NCBI GenBank assembly: GCA_026874595.1
Contig: CM049317.1
Location: forward strand, 65,468,618 to 65,532,617
Origin: Sipunculus nudus
Lineage: Eukaryota; Annelida; Sipuncula; Golfingiida; Sipunculidae
DNA length: 64,000 bases
Reading direction: 5' to 3'
Shown in pieces: positions 1 through 12,003 of this stretch. The translations under genes and the position numbers were made by a program. The number at the start of each line of letters is the position of its first letter. The first letter of the stretch is position 1. The notes beneath the pieces are model-generated. The model did no database searches, was not told the origin of the DNA, and was given only the letters and a program-made list of their open reading frames with translations.

Positions 1-1261
1 TACTCGAAACGGAAGAGCAAAAGAACGAGTATTTAAAAGACATTATCTTAACAAATCCCAGGACTTTATATTTATACTGTATGGGACTTTATATTTATAT
101 GTTTCTTGGAACTGTGCATTTTATTGGGGTCTAGGGCTGAGTGCGATAGGATATGAATTATACATTGTAGTATTAGACCACTAGCTGTCCGAGGTTGATT
201 TTATGAGCTTCGAAGCCTATTTGTCCGAACTGGATTACCAGTAATTATCTGGATAACTCTAACCAACACGTTCTTGTTTACCAGAATATCCCTAGTCTGT
301 GTCCTCCTTCGTTTTGAAAGCCAAACTGATGACGTCATATTTAAATTTCTGTTCATTTAAGTGACAATAACCTTCAAACTGACACAATATCTCCCTTCAT
401 AAATGTCAGATTACGTGTAAAACAGAATATAATAAATAACATGGCGATTACAATAAACAACATTATGCGATACAAAAGTAATCTATTTTTAATGCACTGC
501 CCCAAATTTAAACTTTGAATATAAAACCAAATAATAAATATATATTATTGCAATTTGCATTACCTGACATGTTGGTTTAATCACCAGTCTTAAAATATAA
601 CAATACCCGAGATTCCCAGTTCAGCGATATAAGGATAAGTCTCCATCCAAATAAGGCATAGAGGAAAGAGAAAGATATACAGACTGTTTTGTTTGACCTA
701 TCTCCTGGAAGGACTAGGAAATAAAATTTGTGAAAATTCGGCTCGGTTGAAAAGATTGACATCTAAAAAAACTCTACCACCAATAATGAATGATCTTAAG
801 TTTAATATGAAAATCAATTGTAGAAATATAATATTAGTTAATACCCTGCTAGGTATTTACCTTAATGTGATATATGTTGTGGTATATTTGTTTTTTACCT
901 TGTACTATTTATTAAAGCAAGCTATTTACCCATATTTTTTATGCATTTATCTGATTACTCTGGATACATATTAATTAAGCCCAGATAAGGCCAAAAAATA
1001 AAAGGGTATGGTTCTAAGGCACTTTTTTCAGAAATCAGTGTGGGCGGACGATATTTATTTTTTACCTTTTTTTTGTATGTTTCGATAAAATTGTCATATG
1101 ATCAGGGAAAAGCATGAAAACGACAGGTTTCCTCATGCTAAACAGGTAAAACCACTACATAACAAAGGAAATCGTATCGAAATTGTATCATGAAAGATGA
1201 AAATCAAAGTAAAAATGTTTGATGTGGGGGTTAAAATTGACGCGGGCCAAGACTGAGAACC
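1..1261. other. AT-rich unique DNA, no gene seen
   Basis: No reading frame here resembles a protein family, and no tRNA-like or tandem structure is visible. The DNA is AT-rich with short A and T runs. It is best read as intergenic or intronic sequence. Confidence 0.6.
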
Positions 1262-1450
1262 ATACCTCAGCTTGTTTGAGCTTGTTTATCTACACGCTGT
1301 TAGAAAACACCGGACTTGCGCCAATGTTGACAAACAGAATCAACACTGCAACTTAAAGTGGTTATTCACCTATGTACGGAAGTTGTGAGGTCACTTGCAA
1401 AACGTCCTATGTAAAAACTTAGGTTGGTCTGACTCGTTAAATTTGCTTCG
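1262..1450 (+). repeat. Dispersed repeat family A, copy 1 (partial)
   Basis: Diverged copy of a repeat found at least eight times in the window. Diagnostic blocks in family order are 'gtttatctacacgctgttag', then 'aatgttgacaaacag', then 'aacttaaagtggtt', then 'cacttgcaaaacg'. The part after the last block is lost or unrecognisable. No coding capacity is visible. The same blocks in the same order recur near 7.1, 28.9, 38.4 and 46.0 kb on this strand and reversed near 6.7, 42.2 and 61.6 kb. Confidence 0.65.
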
Positions 1451-3700
1451 ATTACTTTGCAGACTTCAACATATTATTAGCACGGGAATTTTTATAAACA
1501 AGACAGCCTTGGTGAGGTGGGATCGGGGTTTTCGGGACAACTTACTTAAAAGGTACAAGGGGTTATCTTTACATAAAAGACATCAGATATCTCTTTTTTA
1601 AGGTTTCCGTCTTTGTAATAAGATATAAGGATGAGGTAACGTAAATCAAAATAGTCAACATTAGTCAAATGGTTGACAAACATCTCAAAATAAATCGATG
1701 GATTTATGTTGCACACGCCAGTACGTGCTGTTTTTCTTTCACTGGATAGTGTGGATCCCACATGAAAAATGTAAAAATAAATCTGAAGTATATGTTGTCT
1801 TTCAGGCTTTGCATGAATTAATGATGATAGTCAATGTTATATTTATATCATAATGGAGGTGAGCCCCACCCAATGCCTAAGGGAACTGTATACGAAGTAA
1901 GTAAGCCCTGGCAAATTTCGCTGAATTACGAGCTGTCATAATTTCTTCCGCAGAGGAAAAAGTAATATATCAAACGCAAAAACAGGTCATAGAATATCAC
2001 TTTTTTTGCGTGTTTTGAATACGTTTTTGTATTCTTTATGGTTTCGACCAGACGTACATCCTGTGATAAACTGTGCGTGATTACAAAGCGACAATGCAAA
2101 AAGTGTGAAAAATTCATTTTTACAGAGCGTTTTCTTCTAGAGCGGCAGTTTTAATCCGGTCATATATTCTCGTATTATCGATTCTATGGAATAAAATATG
2201 ACCGGTTTAAATGTACACAGAAATGAATGCCATGTGTTTCTGAAAGTACATTTACTTTAGTTGGCATCTTTTCCCCCGCCAGGAGAGTATGCGTTCATCC
2301 CCGTTCATGTGTATATTTGCTCGCAATAAAACTCACACAGTCTTGTACGGAATCTCACGAAAGTTTGTGGAATGGACCGATAAAGCATCGATTAGATTTT
2401 GGTTTCGACTAGGAACATTATCCGGATTCAGGAGCGTCAACAAGGCGTATAAACAATTGTACAGTAACAAATGCACGAATGAATTTTGGCCGAAAAAGTA
2501 AAAGCAAACATGGTATTGGAACCGTCCCAAAATAGGGACACCTACATGGCGGAGGCATGCATTCCTTAAAATGTAGGTTTCTAGTTTTAATTACGGTGTC
2601 TATAGACTACCTGTTTTAAAAGATGCATTTTCTTAGAACCCGTAGCATTTTAGGTTTTGCAAGAAAAAGAATGTGAATAACTCAGACACCAAAGCAAAAT
2701 GAACGAATAAACTGGCATCCGTTGAAAGTGTCGCCCTTTGGTATTTCAATTTTGTACCTCCAGCTGAGATGAAACAAGAAACTTTCTCTGCTAAAACCAC
2801 CATGTCCCCCAGTTACCGCCATAATTTAGGTTTCAGACATTGCTAGTGTCTCACAGATGATTGTGATATAACATGCCCTCCCGCTAATACACATTTTCAG
2901 TTTTTCGTTACAATTACACTATACACGTTACACTTGTTAAATCCAACTAGAAATTGAATGTTTAATTTTAATTCAATAAAAACTGTTTAATTTCCTTTTT
3001 AACATAAAAGAAACATGGTAGAGAAAAACAGGAAAACGGTTTTGAGATACTATCATGTAGGTTTTTTTTTATAATGGTTGCTTAAAATTGTGTTTTATTT
3101 TAAATAAATGTTAAAATATAAACGAGTATGAATTTCATAATACATATAAAAAATTCAATTATAAATGACACTGGGGTTGACTTTTATTGAAAGTGTTTTA
3201 GACAGTACTGTTTCCAACAAACATATTTGTAAGATATCGTTCACACTCTACATGTTAACACTAACGGTTTTAAAAAAATACTGCTTTCCATGTTAGGCCA
3301 ACCTGATTTCCTGTAGTGTGGTGAGCTATGGCAAGAACTGGATCATCAGTGCGTTGGACAGCGTACCTTGTGGATTATTTGTTGTCAGGGAGCAAGGTTT
3401 GCATGGGTATTTGGTTGATTATAAATTACATTTGGCCAAGGTAGTCCGTGTAGTTATGACAGAGGTAACGTGGAAGATGGTTTAGAATCAGATCGGTTTA
3501 GGCGCAGTTATGTTGCTGCACCTTCACCAGGAATGCATTATGTATGTTAGTGGGTAGCCATTACAGCATGGCATTCATGACTTTTTAAAATAAACTGATA
3601 GAGGCCTGCGAGTCATGATGCAAGTCATAATAGAACAACCATTCCAAGGGTAGGATCAGAATATATTGACTGTGTGGTAGTATTTGACATCAGAGCATTA
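1451..3700. other. AT-rich unique DNA, no gene seen
   Basis: Reading frames are short and unlike any family I recognise. Sequence composition is even and AT-rich, with no clear tandem or dispersed repeat. Between 3290 and 3550 the base composition becomes more balanced, but nothing identifiable emerges. Confidence 0.55.
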
Positions 3701-3747
3701 TTGTTTTATTTGATATAATTTTTAGAAAAAAATATTACACAAAATTT

Positions 3748-3901
3748 GTGGTGGTTGCCCTCGCTGCGAGAACTGAAGTTCGAAGCAGTTTTGGCCACCA
3801 CATTTTCAGCTGTCAAGCCGTCACGGCGGACGGAGAGAGACTAACTTTCCGAGTAAAACCAGCCTCGTTATTAATAACTGCTGCATGAATATACAGGTAA
3901 G
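3748..3901 (+). other. Imperfect hairpin followed by a strong 5' splice-donor-like site
   Basis: The ends of 3748-3801 are complementary (GTGGTGG at 3748 against CCACCAC at 3795) and could fold imperfectly. A consensus-quality donor, CAGGTAAG, lies at 3894-3901 after a more GC-balanced stretch. A 69-codon open frame starts at 3954 but has no recognised domain. One donor-like match is expected by chance several times in 64 kb, so calling an exon here would be speculation. Confidence 0.2.
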
Positions 3902-4170
3902 CCAACATTGAATGTAATATTTATTATTTTTCCCAACAGAATAACGTAACATTTTGTCCTACCTCAGGAAAATAACAGTTCGAAAAGCAGATGAAAATGA
4001 AAACGTACTGTTAGAAATGGCGTGCATATCTGCTTATACTAGAATTGATCCGAACACTGTAGCTTGTACTGCTGCCCCAACGTCTTCAGCCATTAAAAAA
4101 AATGACGGCAGGCTGCCGCTAGTTGGTGGGTTGCTTGGTTTGTTTGTCGCTGGTGTTTTATAGCAACTCA

Positions 4171-4900
4171 GAGCATATTGTTACGAAGGGATTTTGATGA
4201 AATGTTATACGGGATTGGGAACAACCTAATAAAGTTTAGAACGGATCTGATTTATATATTTTAGTAGCCCAATGCGATTCAATTGTCCCTGGCAGTAACC
4301 GCCCGTTTATGTGTATAAGAGGCAGCGTTTGCTAGGCCGCTCATAGATGAAGCCCTGGTACTGATATTGTGACACAACTTAAAACACAAGAAAGACTCAT
4401 TAGAAAACCCTTGCGGAGATTCTTAGGATTCCACTTTCCCACCAAGTTATCTTCCTCAACGAAGGTGACAGGGGATTATGTTATCGACAGTGTGTTTGTC
4501 TGTGTGTGTGTGGGGGGGGGGGGGGGTCCGAGAAATAGCTTCATATAACCTGAATATATTACCACTGTCATCTGTGGAAGCATATCAGATAATATGCAAA
4601 GGTTTTGGAAGAAGAAAACAATATAATTTTGGATTAATCGGTGAAATTGCTTATCAGGACCCGGATCAACCCAGTTTTTCCCCTTTTTCATGCCCTTTCG
4701 TTTTTTTTCCCTGTAAGAGGTGACCCCAGGTTCCATACAAGTGGTTATCCCAGGTTCAGTTCCGCACCATAGACTCGGTTACAATGGGGGTTGAATCTAT
4801 ACCACCGATTCGCTCAATTAACTCAACGTTATACCTTTTTGATAATTCCTAGCATCGATCTTTCCGTGAGCCGGAAGTTATTACAATTACATCTCAGTCC
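4171..4900. other. Unique DNA with a TG/G tract
   Basis: No gene is recognisable. A short TG run is followed by 15 consecutive G at 4512-4526. The short frames crossing it owe their glycine or proline runs to the homopolymer. Confidence 0.5.
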
Positions 4901-5240
4901 TATCGGGGCCTGGACAGCTGAGCGGTAAAACGCCACGACTTGTCCACTGACGACCCCGGTTCGATCCCAGGTGCTGCCATGAGAGTGGGTTGTAGTGGCC
5001 CGTCCAAGGTCGGTGGTTCTCTCCGGGTTTTCCGGCTTCCTTCATCCCTCTCACTACGATCGTTAACACTCTCAGTATCTTCTATTTTCGCCTCAGATGT
5101 CTAAAGGTATACGGACTCAGTCTGTCAGACTTTGTCGTTGCTGATCGAGCAAGTGCTGGTCGGATTTTCCAGAGACCTGTGACTGGCTCGAGCGGTCATT
5201 CTCGGTCTTATCGTTTAAATATCCAAACGTTAAACCGCAC
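4901..5240 (+). mobile_element. tRNA-derived SINE, possibly Meta-domain type
   Basis: A polymerase III type promoter is visible: A-box-like CAGCTGAGCGG at 4915-4925 and B-box GGTTCGATCC at 4959-4968, spaced as in a tRNA. The T-stem around the B-box can pair with one mismatch. Downstream, 5016-5040 contains CTCCGGGTTTTCCGGCTTCC, which resembles the conserved central domain of some mollusc and fish SINEs (from memory, the 'Meta' domain). The body appears to run to about 5240. The acceptor stem of a functional tRNA is not formed, so it is a SINE rather than a tRNA gene. It carries no coding sequence. Confidence 0.7.
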
Positions 5241-5580
5241 GTTATTCCATGTTGCTAATTCCTATTCCTGTTTCTATAAAACCTGTAAAACCTTTAATCC
5301 AGAATAATATCATAATATAATTCTCATGCTGTTTCCACCGACACAACCATTTTACATTGCTGCTGAGTTGTACCCGTGCCTTTTGATATCCATGAATCGG
5401 ATTGAGACATCCGGGTTTTAGGGGCAGGCGGAAGAGCGGTTTCAGAATACAGGGAGAAAAGAAATCTGTCAGGGTTCGATACAGAAGTACTTGGAGGACA
5501 GCGTGTGGGGAGAGTTTAGTGGCCCGGGGACGTGTGTGGGCAAAGAATAGGACTGAATAACGCATTTCTGCTACCTGACC

Positions 5581-5644
5581 TATCGTAATTACGTTATTAC
5601 GATAAAAATGATTATATTATTAAGCCATCTGAATTATTCAGATG
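5581..5644. other. Two adjacent short hairpins
   Basis: TATCGTAAT (5581-5589) pairs perfectly with ATTACGATA (5596-5604). CATCTGAAT (5626-5634) pairs perfectly with ATTCAGATG (5636-5644) around one base. Two 9-bp perfect stems within 64 bases are unusual, but there is no element boundary around them. Confidence 0.4.
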
Positions 5645-6540
5645 ATAAGTACATCGGGAATCTGGATGATCCGGAAACCCTGAGATGTTATCGAGAATAA
5701 TGTTCAGCGAATATAATACCATTCTGAGGTCTGATTATCTCTCTCTTGTGATACTTACACTTATATACAAGGTAGACGTCACATTAATGCATCACTTACT
5801 ATGGTTAAGTATAACCGTTTCATTCACCACTTAGTCTTAGTCTTTTGACGTTAACCCATCCAAAACGCATATACGGGATGATTCGACAGATTTTGTCATG
5901 ACGTTCGTTGTGCTATCATAAAGAGCAGGAGTTAATCATGATAATTTATAGGTGGAAATTTTGTTGTTTTTATGAGTCCTAGTTTGAATGTGGTTCGTAG
6001 ATTTTTTTAGGGATTCGCGGCCTGTTGTTATGGCTTATTTGTATTTTGCAAATTGGGAAGATTGTGAAAATCCGTGAGTGTTTAAATACCCCTTAAGGCG
6101 TATTGCAAACTGTTACAAGCCAACATTGAAAACCGACGAGGTTTGGTTATTCATTAAGGCAGTTTCTTGGTAATATCACAGAGTACCTCAAGTAATTCAT
6201 TGGAAATTCTGATATATTGTGCACGCATCGTTTAGATTAGTAACAGGGTACAAAGTAAGGACCCGATTTCTAGGAGATGGTCATTCCGAGCAGAAGCAGC
6301 TGAACATTCGTGAAAATGACCTCTACTTTTAGTGAGTGTTAACCTTCTTGAAAGATATACTGGCAAGCTAGGACACAGGTGTAAGAAACCTAAAGGAACT
6401 AAGCGTCACTGAATCAGATGGAAAACGAACCAGGACAAAACTGTAGTATATCAAACAGAGACTCACAGAGTAATTCTAATTATGGGCTTAAAAGGGCCCA
6501 ATCACCTATCTGACCTTTATAAGCTAAAGGTAATCCCTTG
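5645..6540. other. Unique AT-rich DNA, no gene seen
   Basis: No repeat, RNA gene or coding signature is recognisable in this stretch. Confidence 0.5.
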
Positions 6541-6544
6541 GAGC

Positions 6545-6905
6545 GTTTATAAAATAGACCAGAAAGCGTGGATATCCCGCACACAGACAGCCTGTTTTGT
6601 TTATATCAACGGGTTTATAATATGTGGGGGGCCGCCAAAATATTCAAAACAAATTCAACAAGGACATCTGGCAGCAAGTCAAATAATCTGGCTTATGCAA
6701 ATGGCGTTTTGCAACAAGTGACCATATATGCAAACTAACACTTTAGATTACATGTTTTTACCGTTTGTCAACATTGCTCTGTTTACAAACATGTTGTTGA
6801 AACACAAGTTCATAAATTCTTCATGAAGGCCTAAAAGGAACTTTTGACAACAAAAGAACCATTAGATCATTAATATATACACAGAGGAAGCCAGAAATCA
6901 CATAA
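6545..6905 (-). repeat. Dispersed repeat family A, copy 2 (long)
   Basis: Read on the minus strand it contains the family blocks in order: the 'gtaaacagagcaatgttgac' region, 'aaagtgttagtttgcatata', 'gttgcaaaacgcc', 'gatgtccttgttgaat' and 'aatattttggcggcccccca'. It ends with a 'gataaacaaaacaggctgtc'-like tail. It is one of the longest copies and extends beyond the shared core at both ends. It lies head-to-head with copy 3. Confidence 0.75.
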
Positions 6906-6984
6906 ATTCTTTTTGTAAAGGTTAGTGAATGGATGCCCTTAATGGTAAACGTGATGGTTTAAAATGGCAGACTTAAAGCCAGCT

Positions 6985-7330
6985 ATTTACGTACCTTTCT
7001 GTATAATTTATGTAGGTTATTCATGTACTTATTGCGCCTTTGTGACTAATGTATGAGCGTATTTTTATATAGAGCCTGTCAGTAAACACGGTACATGCCC
7101 ATGTTGACACCAGGAAAACCACATAATTTAGGGTGGTTGGTTGTATATCTACGAAAGCTTAAAGATACCTCTTTGCAAAACGATATTTGTAAACTCTGAT
7201 TCATCTTATTTGCCACCAGATGTGTTTGATGATTGTGTTTGGTTCATTTTGTCGGGCTCCCACACGTTATAATCACTTAGATATAAACAAATAAACGTCC
7301 TGTATGCGGTGGGGTAGGCATTCCTGGCCT
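6985..7330 (+). repeat. Dispersed repeat family A, copy 3 (long)
   Basis: Contains 'gtcagtaaacacggtacatg', 'catgttgacaccaggaaaac', 'ggtggttggttgtatatct', 'tttgcaaaacg', 'ccaccagatgtgtttga' and 'cattttgtcgggctcccaca' in the family order. With copy 2 it forms an inverted pair separated by about 80 bp. No open reading frame is conserved between copies, which suggests a non-autonomous element. Confidence 0.75.
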
Positions 7331-9718
7331 ATTTTCATAAAAAAGGTTCAAGGGATTGTATTTAAGTTAATAGACGTCAGATCTCGGAAAAGTTGCTTTC
7401 AATAACTCCTGAAATATTCTAAACCTCATATGTACGAAACTTTTTTCAGTGCTGTGTTATTTACCCGTTTGCTTCTTTTTTGTCTGTCAATAAATAGTAC
7501 CACTAAATGACCCTAGATATACCCTTCATTGAATTGGTGTTTTAATTCTACACTTGTATTAAACTCATTACATGCTTACCAATCCTGACCATTTCATGAT
7601 TAGGAAATGTGTTTTATCAATTAAGAACATGACGATATGACGATGTGTTCCTTATACCTATCATTTTATCAGGAACCACTTTCATTAAAATCTGCCATTG
7701 TTGCGTTTTTGGCGAAATTTTCATTCATCTTTCTTTGCAACTTTAACCTTCAAAAGCAAAAGGATACAAACACCCCGCTAAAAAGCACATGTACCTGAAG
7801 TTAACATATGTTAAGGGCGTGTCGGTCGGGAAGCAGTATCTAACTAATGGCGTCGGTATTGATTACATCATGTGGATATTGACTCAAAACGGGATAAAAA
7901 GATAAGGCAACCAAGTGCAATGCTTTGATTAGGTATTTTAAAAAGGGTTTATACTGACCTTTTTGGTTCAAAATTCTTTACTTATTCTACGACGCCAACG
8001 CATTTATTTCCCATGACTCTCTGATTTCTTTTACTTTCCACGAGATAAAGTCAGCACTGCACTTTGAAATGTCATTCCGAGCAAAAGTGCAGAAATCATT
8101 GATGGGATGCGATTATTTCCACGAAATAGGTTAAAGGCAAAACCACACCTTGATGTACTCATAGACTCGTGATGTCTGTGATGTTCAACCAAGAGACGCG
8201 TTATTTCTGTATCCTTTGGTAAAAATAGGACGGATTAATGTATTAATGTTCACGTCATGGTCGCCAGGGGCATTGTTCATTCGTTTTTAACAGGTCTGCA
8301 TTTAGGTCACACTGAATATTCAGGAAGATGTGTTTTCTTTACCCAATTATGGACAAACAAGTAATTAAAATATAATGAATGGGATTTGTCAATATGATTG
8401 AAACTGGCTAGTTGTTGGGGCTTTGGATTTCGGATCTTAATGTATCCTTTTCGAAACCAGTTGCAGGTCCAAAAGCAGAATTAGGGAAATACTGGACCGT
8501 AGGACATTGTTCTGCATTATTGTAAAATTTGCAGTTGTCTCACCAAAAACGACGTGAAACACTTAAAGATATGATGGAATCCTGAAAAGTCCTTCTGACG
8601 ATTAGAACCCTGGACGGAATATACAATGAGAAATTGTGAAATATCAACAGAATCTAAGGGATTCTGTCTAGTGTCAAAATTATGATTCTATATAAAGAGC
8701 ATCTGTAGAATAGTATCTGCTACTGACAAGTGTTTTTCTTGATTCCTATCCCCATTTATAGAAACAATATAATATAAGTGTATACAACATTACTACCTAT
8801 CTTAATTCTCTTTTAGACCGCAGTGACACATACACACATACCTGAAATGCTTGATATTTCTTTTATTCTAGTTTAAGGATTGTTTTTCTGCAGATTTCAA
8901 GTTTTTCAAGACCTTTCAAAGATTTTAAGTCTTTTAAATCATACCCAGCTATGATCGGTCGAGAACCGTTTTTGCCCTGAGCCGTTGCCCTGGTTGTCAT
9001 ATCTGAGACCCGTTTATTTAAAGTTAGACTATTTAAAGTTATTGAATTGAAGGGGTAGAGTATAGTACGTGTGCGTGAAACTATGTAGCTGTTTTACCGT
9101 TGGAGTTATACCCCTTTGAATATTCCTTATTACTACAGTCAAAGACTTGCTGAAGATGTATTATTTCCTCCAGTTAGAAGGGTCTATGAACCGTTTGGCG
9201 CTCCCTATGCATAGAATTCGCTTGTCTACGAATAGTAGTCCATCGCATGTTAATAGAAGGCATCCATGTGGGATCTGTCCAGTGTTGGTAGGTGAAAAAG
9301 CTGTGGGTTGATGCCATCGCGAAATTTGAATGTGAGGGTCATTTTTAAGGTCATCCAGGTCACAAGGTATTTCATACCGGTGGTTTTTTTAACTTATTTG
9401 GTGTAATAGGCTACTTTTTTTCCATTTAAGATGTCCATAATATCCAGTTATTTTGTTGATTGCAAATGAAAATTGAGTATTGTAAACTGATAAACTTACA
9501 ATGAATAAAAAATTTAGATAATTTACAGCATAGGACTTTGATTTAACTGAATTTGCAACCTTGTGTCTGCATTGTCCATAGTCTGATCGTCCTGTCGGTG
9601 GGTTTGTGTGTTTGTCTCTCACTCTTCTCTGAGATCTATGTATGTACGGACTTCAGACTTGGTCATTTTATCATGCATGGTCCACATTAGAACCCTATTA
9701 TTTATTGAACGACTGTGG
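7331..9718. other. Unique AT-rich DNA, no gene seen
   Basis: This long stretch has no identified repeat or gene. Reading frames are short and without domain similarity. Composition is ordinary for the window. Confidence 0.5.
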
Positions 9719-9734
9719 CCACCAGGGGGCGCTG
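9719..9734 (+). promoter_or_regulatory. CTCF-type insulator motif
   Basis: CCACCAGGGGGCGCTG matches the CTCF zinc-finger core consensus (CCASYAGRKGGCRS) at every position. The surrounding DNA is AT-rich, so this G/C block stands out. CTCF is conserved across bilaterian animals. Occupancy cannot be judged from sequence alone. Confidence 0.45.
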
Positions 9735-9737
9735 GTG

Positions 9738-10441
9738 ACTATGACACGGCTACCTTTTGTTTTGTTATTGATGTCAGTTTGTTCTCAGTGTGAACATGTA
9801 TTGACAATTTGACTTCAGCTTCTTGAACAATATTAAGTTGTTATATTCCTTCCATTGTAAGGATATCACGTTATTTTCTTTCTTTCTTATTGCCATGAAG
9901 CAGATTAATTTTCAAATGGACGCATTCTGCAATTTTTTATGTTTCAAAGTGCTTTTAGTGTATACCACCCATCTTTGTATTGTTTTAAAGAAAGAATCTC
10001 AAATATATTATCATGTACATGCTGCCATGCCGACTATAGTGTTAATAATAAAGATATGATAAAATATAATGACATAATATATGTCAATAATAATATATAT
10101 TAATGAATATTTATGACTGGTTAATCGAGTTTATGCAGGCTTCCTTTCTTAATAACTTGAATGAAAGTCCCAGTTGTATGAAAACAGTTTAGTCTTATGC
10201 AAAAATAATAATAATATTAATTTGGTAATTTGGCTGATATTGTCCTCAAAGCTATACCTTTTATAATTAGTTCAATTATATCATCTAGCAGGTTTGGAGT
10301 TAACAATGCACCATTTTTTTTTACCTTGATTATTTGTGGACCTGAATCATGTCAATGAAAGATTTTGTTTATTTGAGTTAAAGGACCCAAAATAATATGT
10401 AAAAACATTGATATACAAACCTTGATGCTATTTGGAGCTGT
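9738..10441. other. AT-rich DNA, no gene seen
   Basis: Very AT-rich, with short AAT runs (10203-10220). A 78-codon frame at 9823 is hydrophobic but resembles no known protein and overlaps low-complexity DNA. Confidence 0.5.
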
Positions 10442-10762
10442 AATCAATTAACACCTTGTGAACGTCACATTGATGTACAAGGTGTCTGTTGATGATATGC
10501 GTTGGTAAGGATACAAAAGTTGCATTAGGAAAATAGAGCTTTAATTAATTACTTCCTTGTTAAAAAATCATCAAGGTGCCTTCTGATGATTTGGTAAGGA
10601 TACAAAAGTTGCATTAGGAAAATAAAGCTTTCATTTTTTAACTCCTTTTAAAAGTAACATCGTGGTATCTGCTGATGATAAGCGCTGGTAAGTTACAAAA
10701 GCTGCATTACGAAAATGGAACTTTAATCAATTAACTCCTTTTGAAAGTAAAATTGAATGATG
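10442..10762 (+). repeat. Diverged tandem repeat, about 95-bp unit, 3.4 copies
   Basis: Units begin near 10442, 10543, 10632 and 10725 (the last partial). Shared landmarks in each full unit are AATCAATTAAC-like, then 'CTGATGAT', 'GGTAAG', 'TACAAAAG(T/C)TGCATTA' and 'GAAAAT..A.CTTT'. Unit lengths differ (about 101, 89 and 93 bp), so the array is old or evolves by indels. Spacing is too long and the divergence too high for a CRISPR-like array, and the context is eukaryotic. Confidence 0.8.
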
Positions 10763-11639
10763 TATCATAATAAGGAATAAATAAGGGACATAACTAGTCA
10801 GCTACACAGATATATAGGAAGAGATAGACATGGCGTCTTACATGGCGAGAGCTTGGTATAGTGTGATTGAGCGTGTACTTAAGGCTAGGATTAGTACTAA
10901 ATCAAGAATCTGCCGTCTCAACTATTTACATATAGAAGTTATATCGTCAATACGGTATACATATGCTGCCTCCTACATTATGTTTCAGTGTTTGGTATTT
11001 TTGCAACCAAAAGATGTAACTTTGATGTTAAGCCGGAATGGGTGACCTTTTGATCATCAGTTGTGTTCAATAAGTGCTATATTTCCATTTCCGTCCAACT
11101 TTGTTCCGTTTGACCTTGAAAATTACAGTTAGAAAGTTACTTGGACTCTTCTCTATGTTTTCATCACCAAAAAGTTGTATAATAAATAAAGGGCACTCGT
11201 AAAAGCGGTATACAGGAGATAAAGGTTCCACAGATACCAACACGACTATCCTGATCCAATGAATTAATTACTATTAAGCTGAAGCACATTTGACTGTGTA
11301 CTAACTTTGGAGCACATTTCTGCTGTGTGTATCTAAACTGAAATTATTATCAAAAGATACCCAAAGTAATTTTACAGAATTATCATAAATGATTTCTATG
11401 AGTTAGTTGACGAACTGTATGATAACATTTAAACCATCCATTGCAAATGTTTCTAATTAATCTGGATTAGCTTGTTAATTAGTATAGCTCAAACCATTTC
11501 CAAGTGGTAGATGATTCCGATATAAAATATCTCTTAAATATGGACATGATTAAAACATGGTTTGTGTACGTGTCACTTTACACAAACATAACCCTTGAGC
11601 CTAAGGTTACAGAATATACCTTGGTTTTCATAATGGGGT
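10763..11639. other. Unique DNA with one short dispersed-repeat piece
   Basis: Mostly unrecognised AT-rich sequence. 'ttccgtccaactttgttccg' near 11092, followed by 'tttgaccttgaaaatta', resembles part of the repeat described at 11640-11960, so it is probably a fragment of it. Confidence 0.45.
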
Positions 11640-11960
11640 AACACTCTACCGGTTCCAATTTTGTTCGGTTTCACATAGAAATTGGCATTGAAAATGACCT
11701 TGAAAGTTAAGCAATGTCTACGAAAGTGAAAAATCGACCCTTGCTGGCCCATTTTTCGGTTTGACCTTGAAAATGACCTTGAAATTCAATGTTTAAGGTG
11801 GCATCCATCCACACTGTTTTCTTCACTCTATGATTGATTGATCTGGCATGGATGCCTGCTATTAAAAAGCAATGCCCTCTAAAGTGAAAAATATCAACTT
11901 TGGCTGGCCCATTAGTTATTTGAAGACGCGAATGCCACCAAGCCAAGCAGGGAGTCGTTT
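11640..11960 (+). repeat. Dispersed repeat with 'gaccttgaaaatgacc' modules
   Basis: Internal repetition is visible. 'aagcaatgtctacgaaagtg' plus 'aaaaatcgacccttgctggc' recurs as 'aagcaatgccctctaaagtg' plus 'aaaaatatcaactttggctg'. 'tgaccttgaaaatgacct' also occurs more than once. Related 'ccttgattttcaaggt' pieces occur near 19.4 and 19.8 kb. No protein is encoded. Confidence 0.5.
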
Positions 11961-11985
11961 CAGCCACTAGCGTGCCTCACCCCGT

Positions 11986-12003
11986 GGGGGGGGGGGGGGG
12001 GGG
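11986..12003 (+). repeat. Homopolymer G18
   Basis: Eighteen consecutive G in an AT-rich background. It is one of about ten long G or C runs in the window and a likely site of length variation or assembly error. Confidence 0.95.

Noticed and set aside
4901-4980. Functional tRNA gene
   Set aside because: A and B boxes are present but the acceptor stem does not pair and a SINE body follows.
10442-10762. CRISPR-like array
   Set aside because: Units are about 95 bp, highly diverged and without short unique spacers; the context is eukaryotic.
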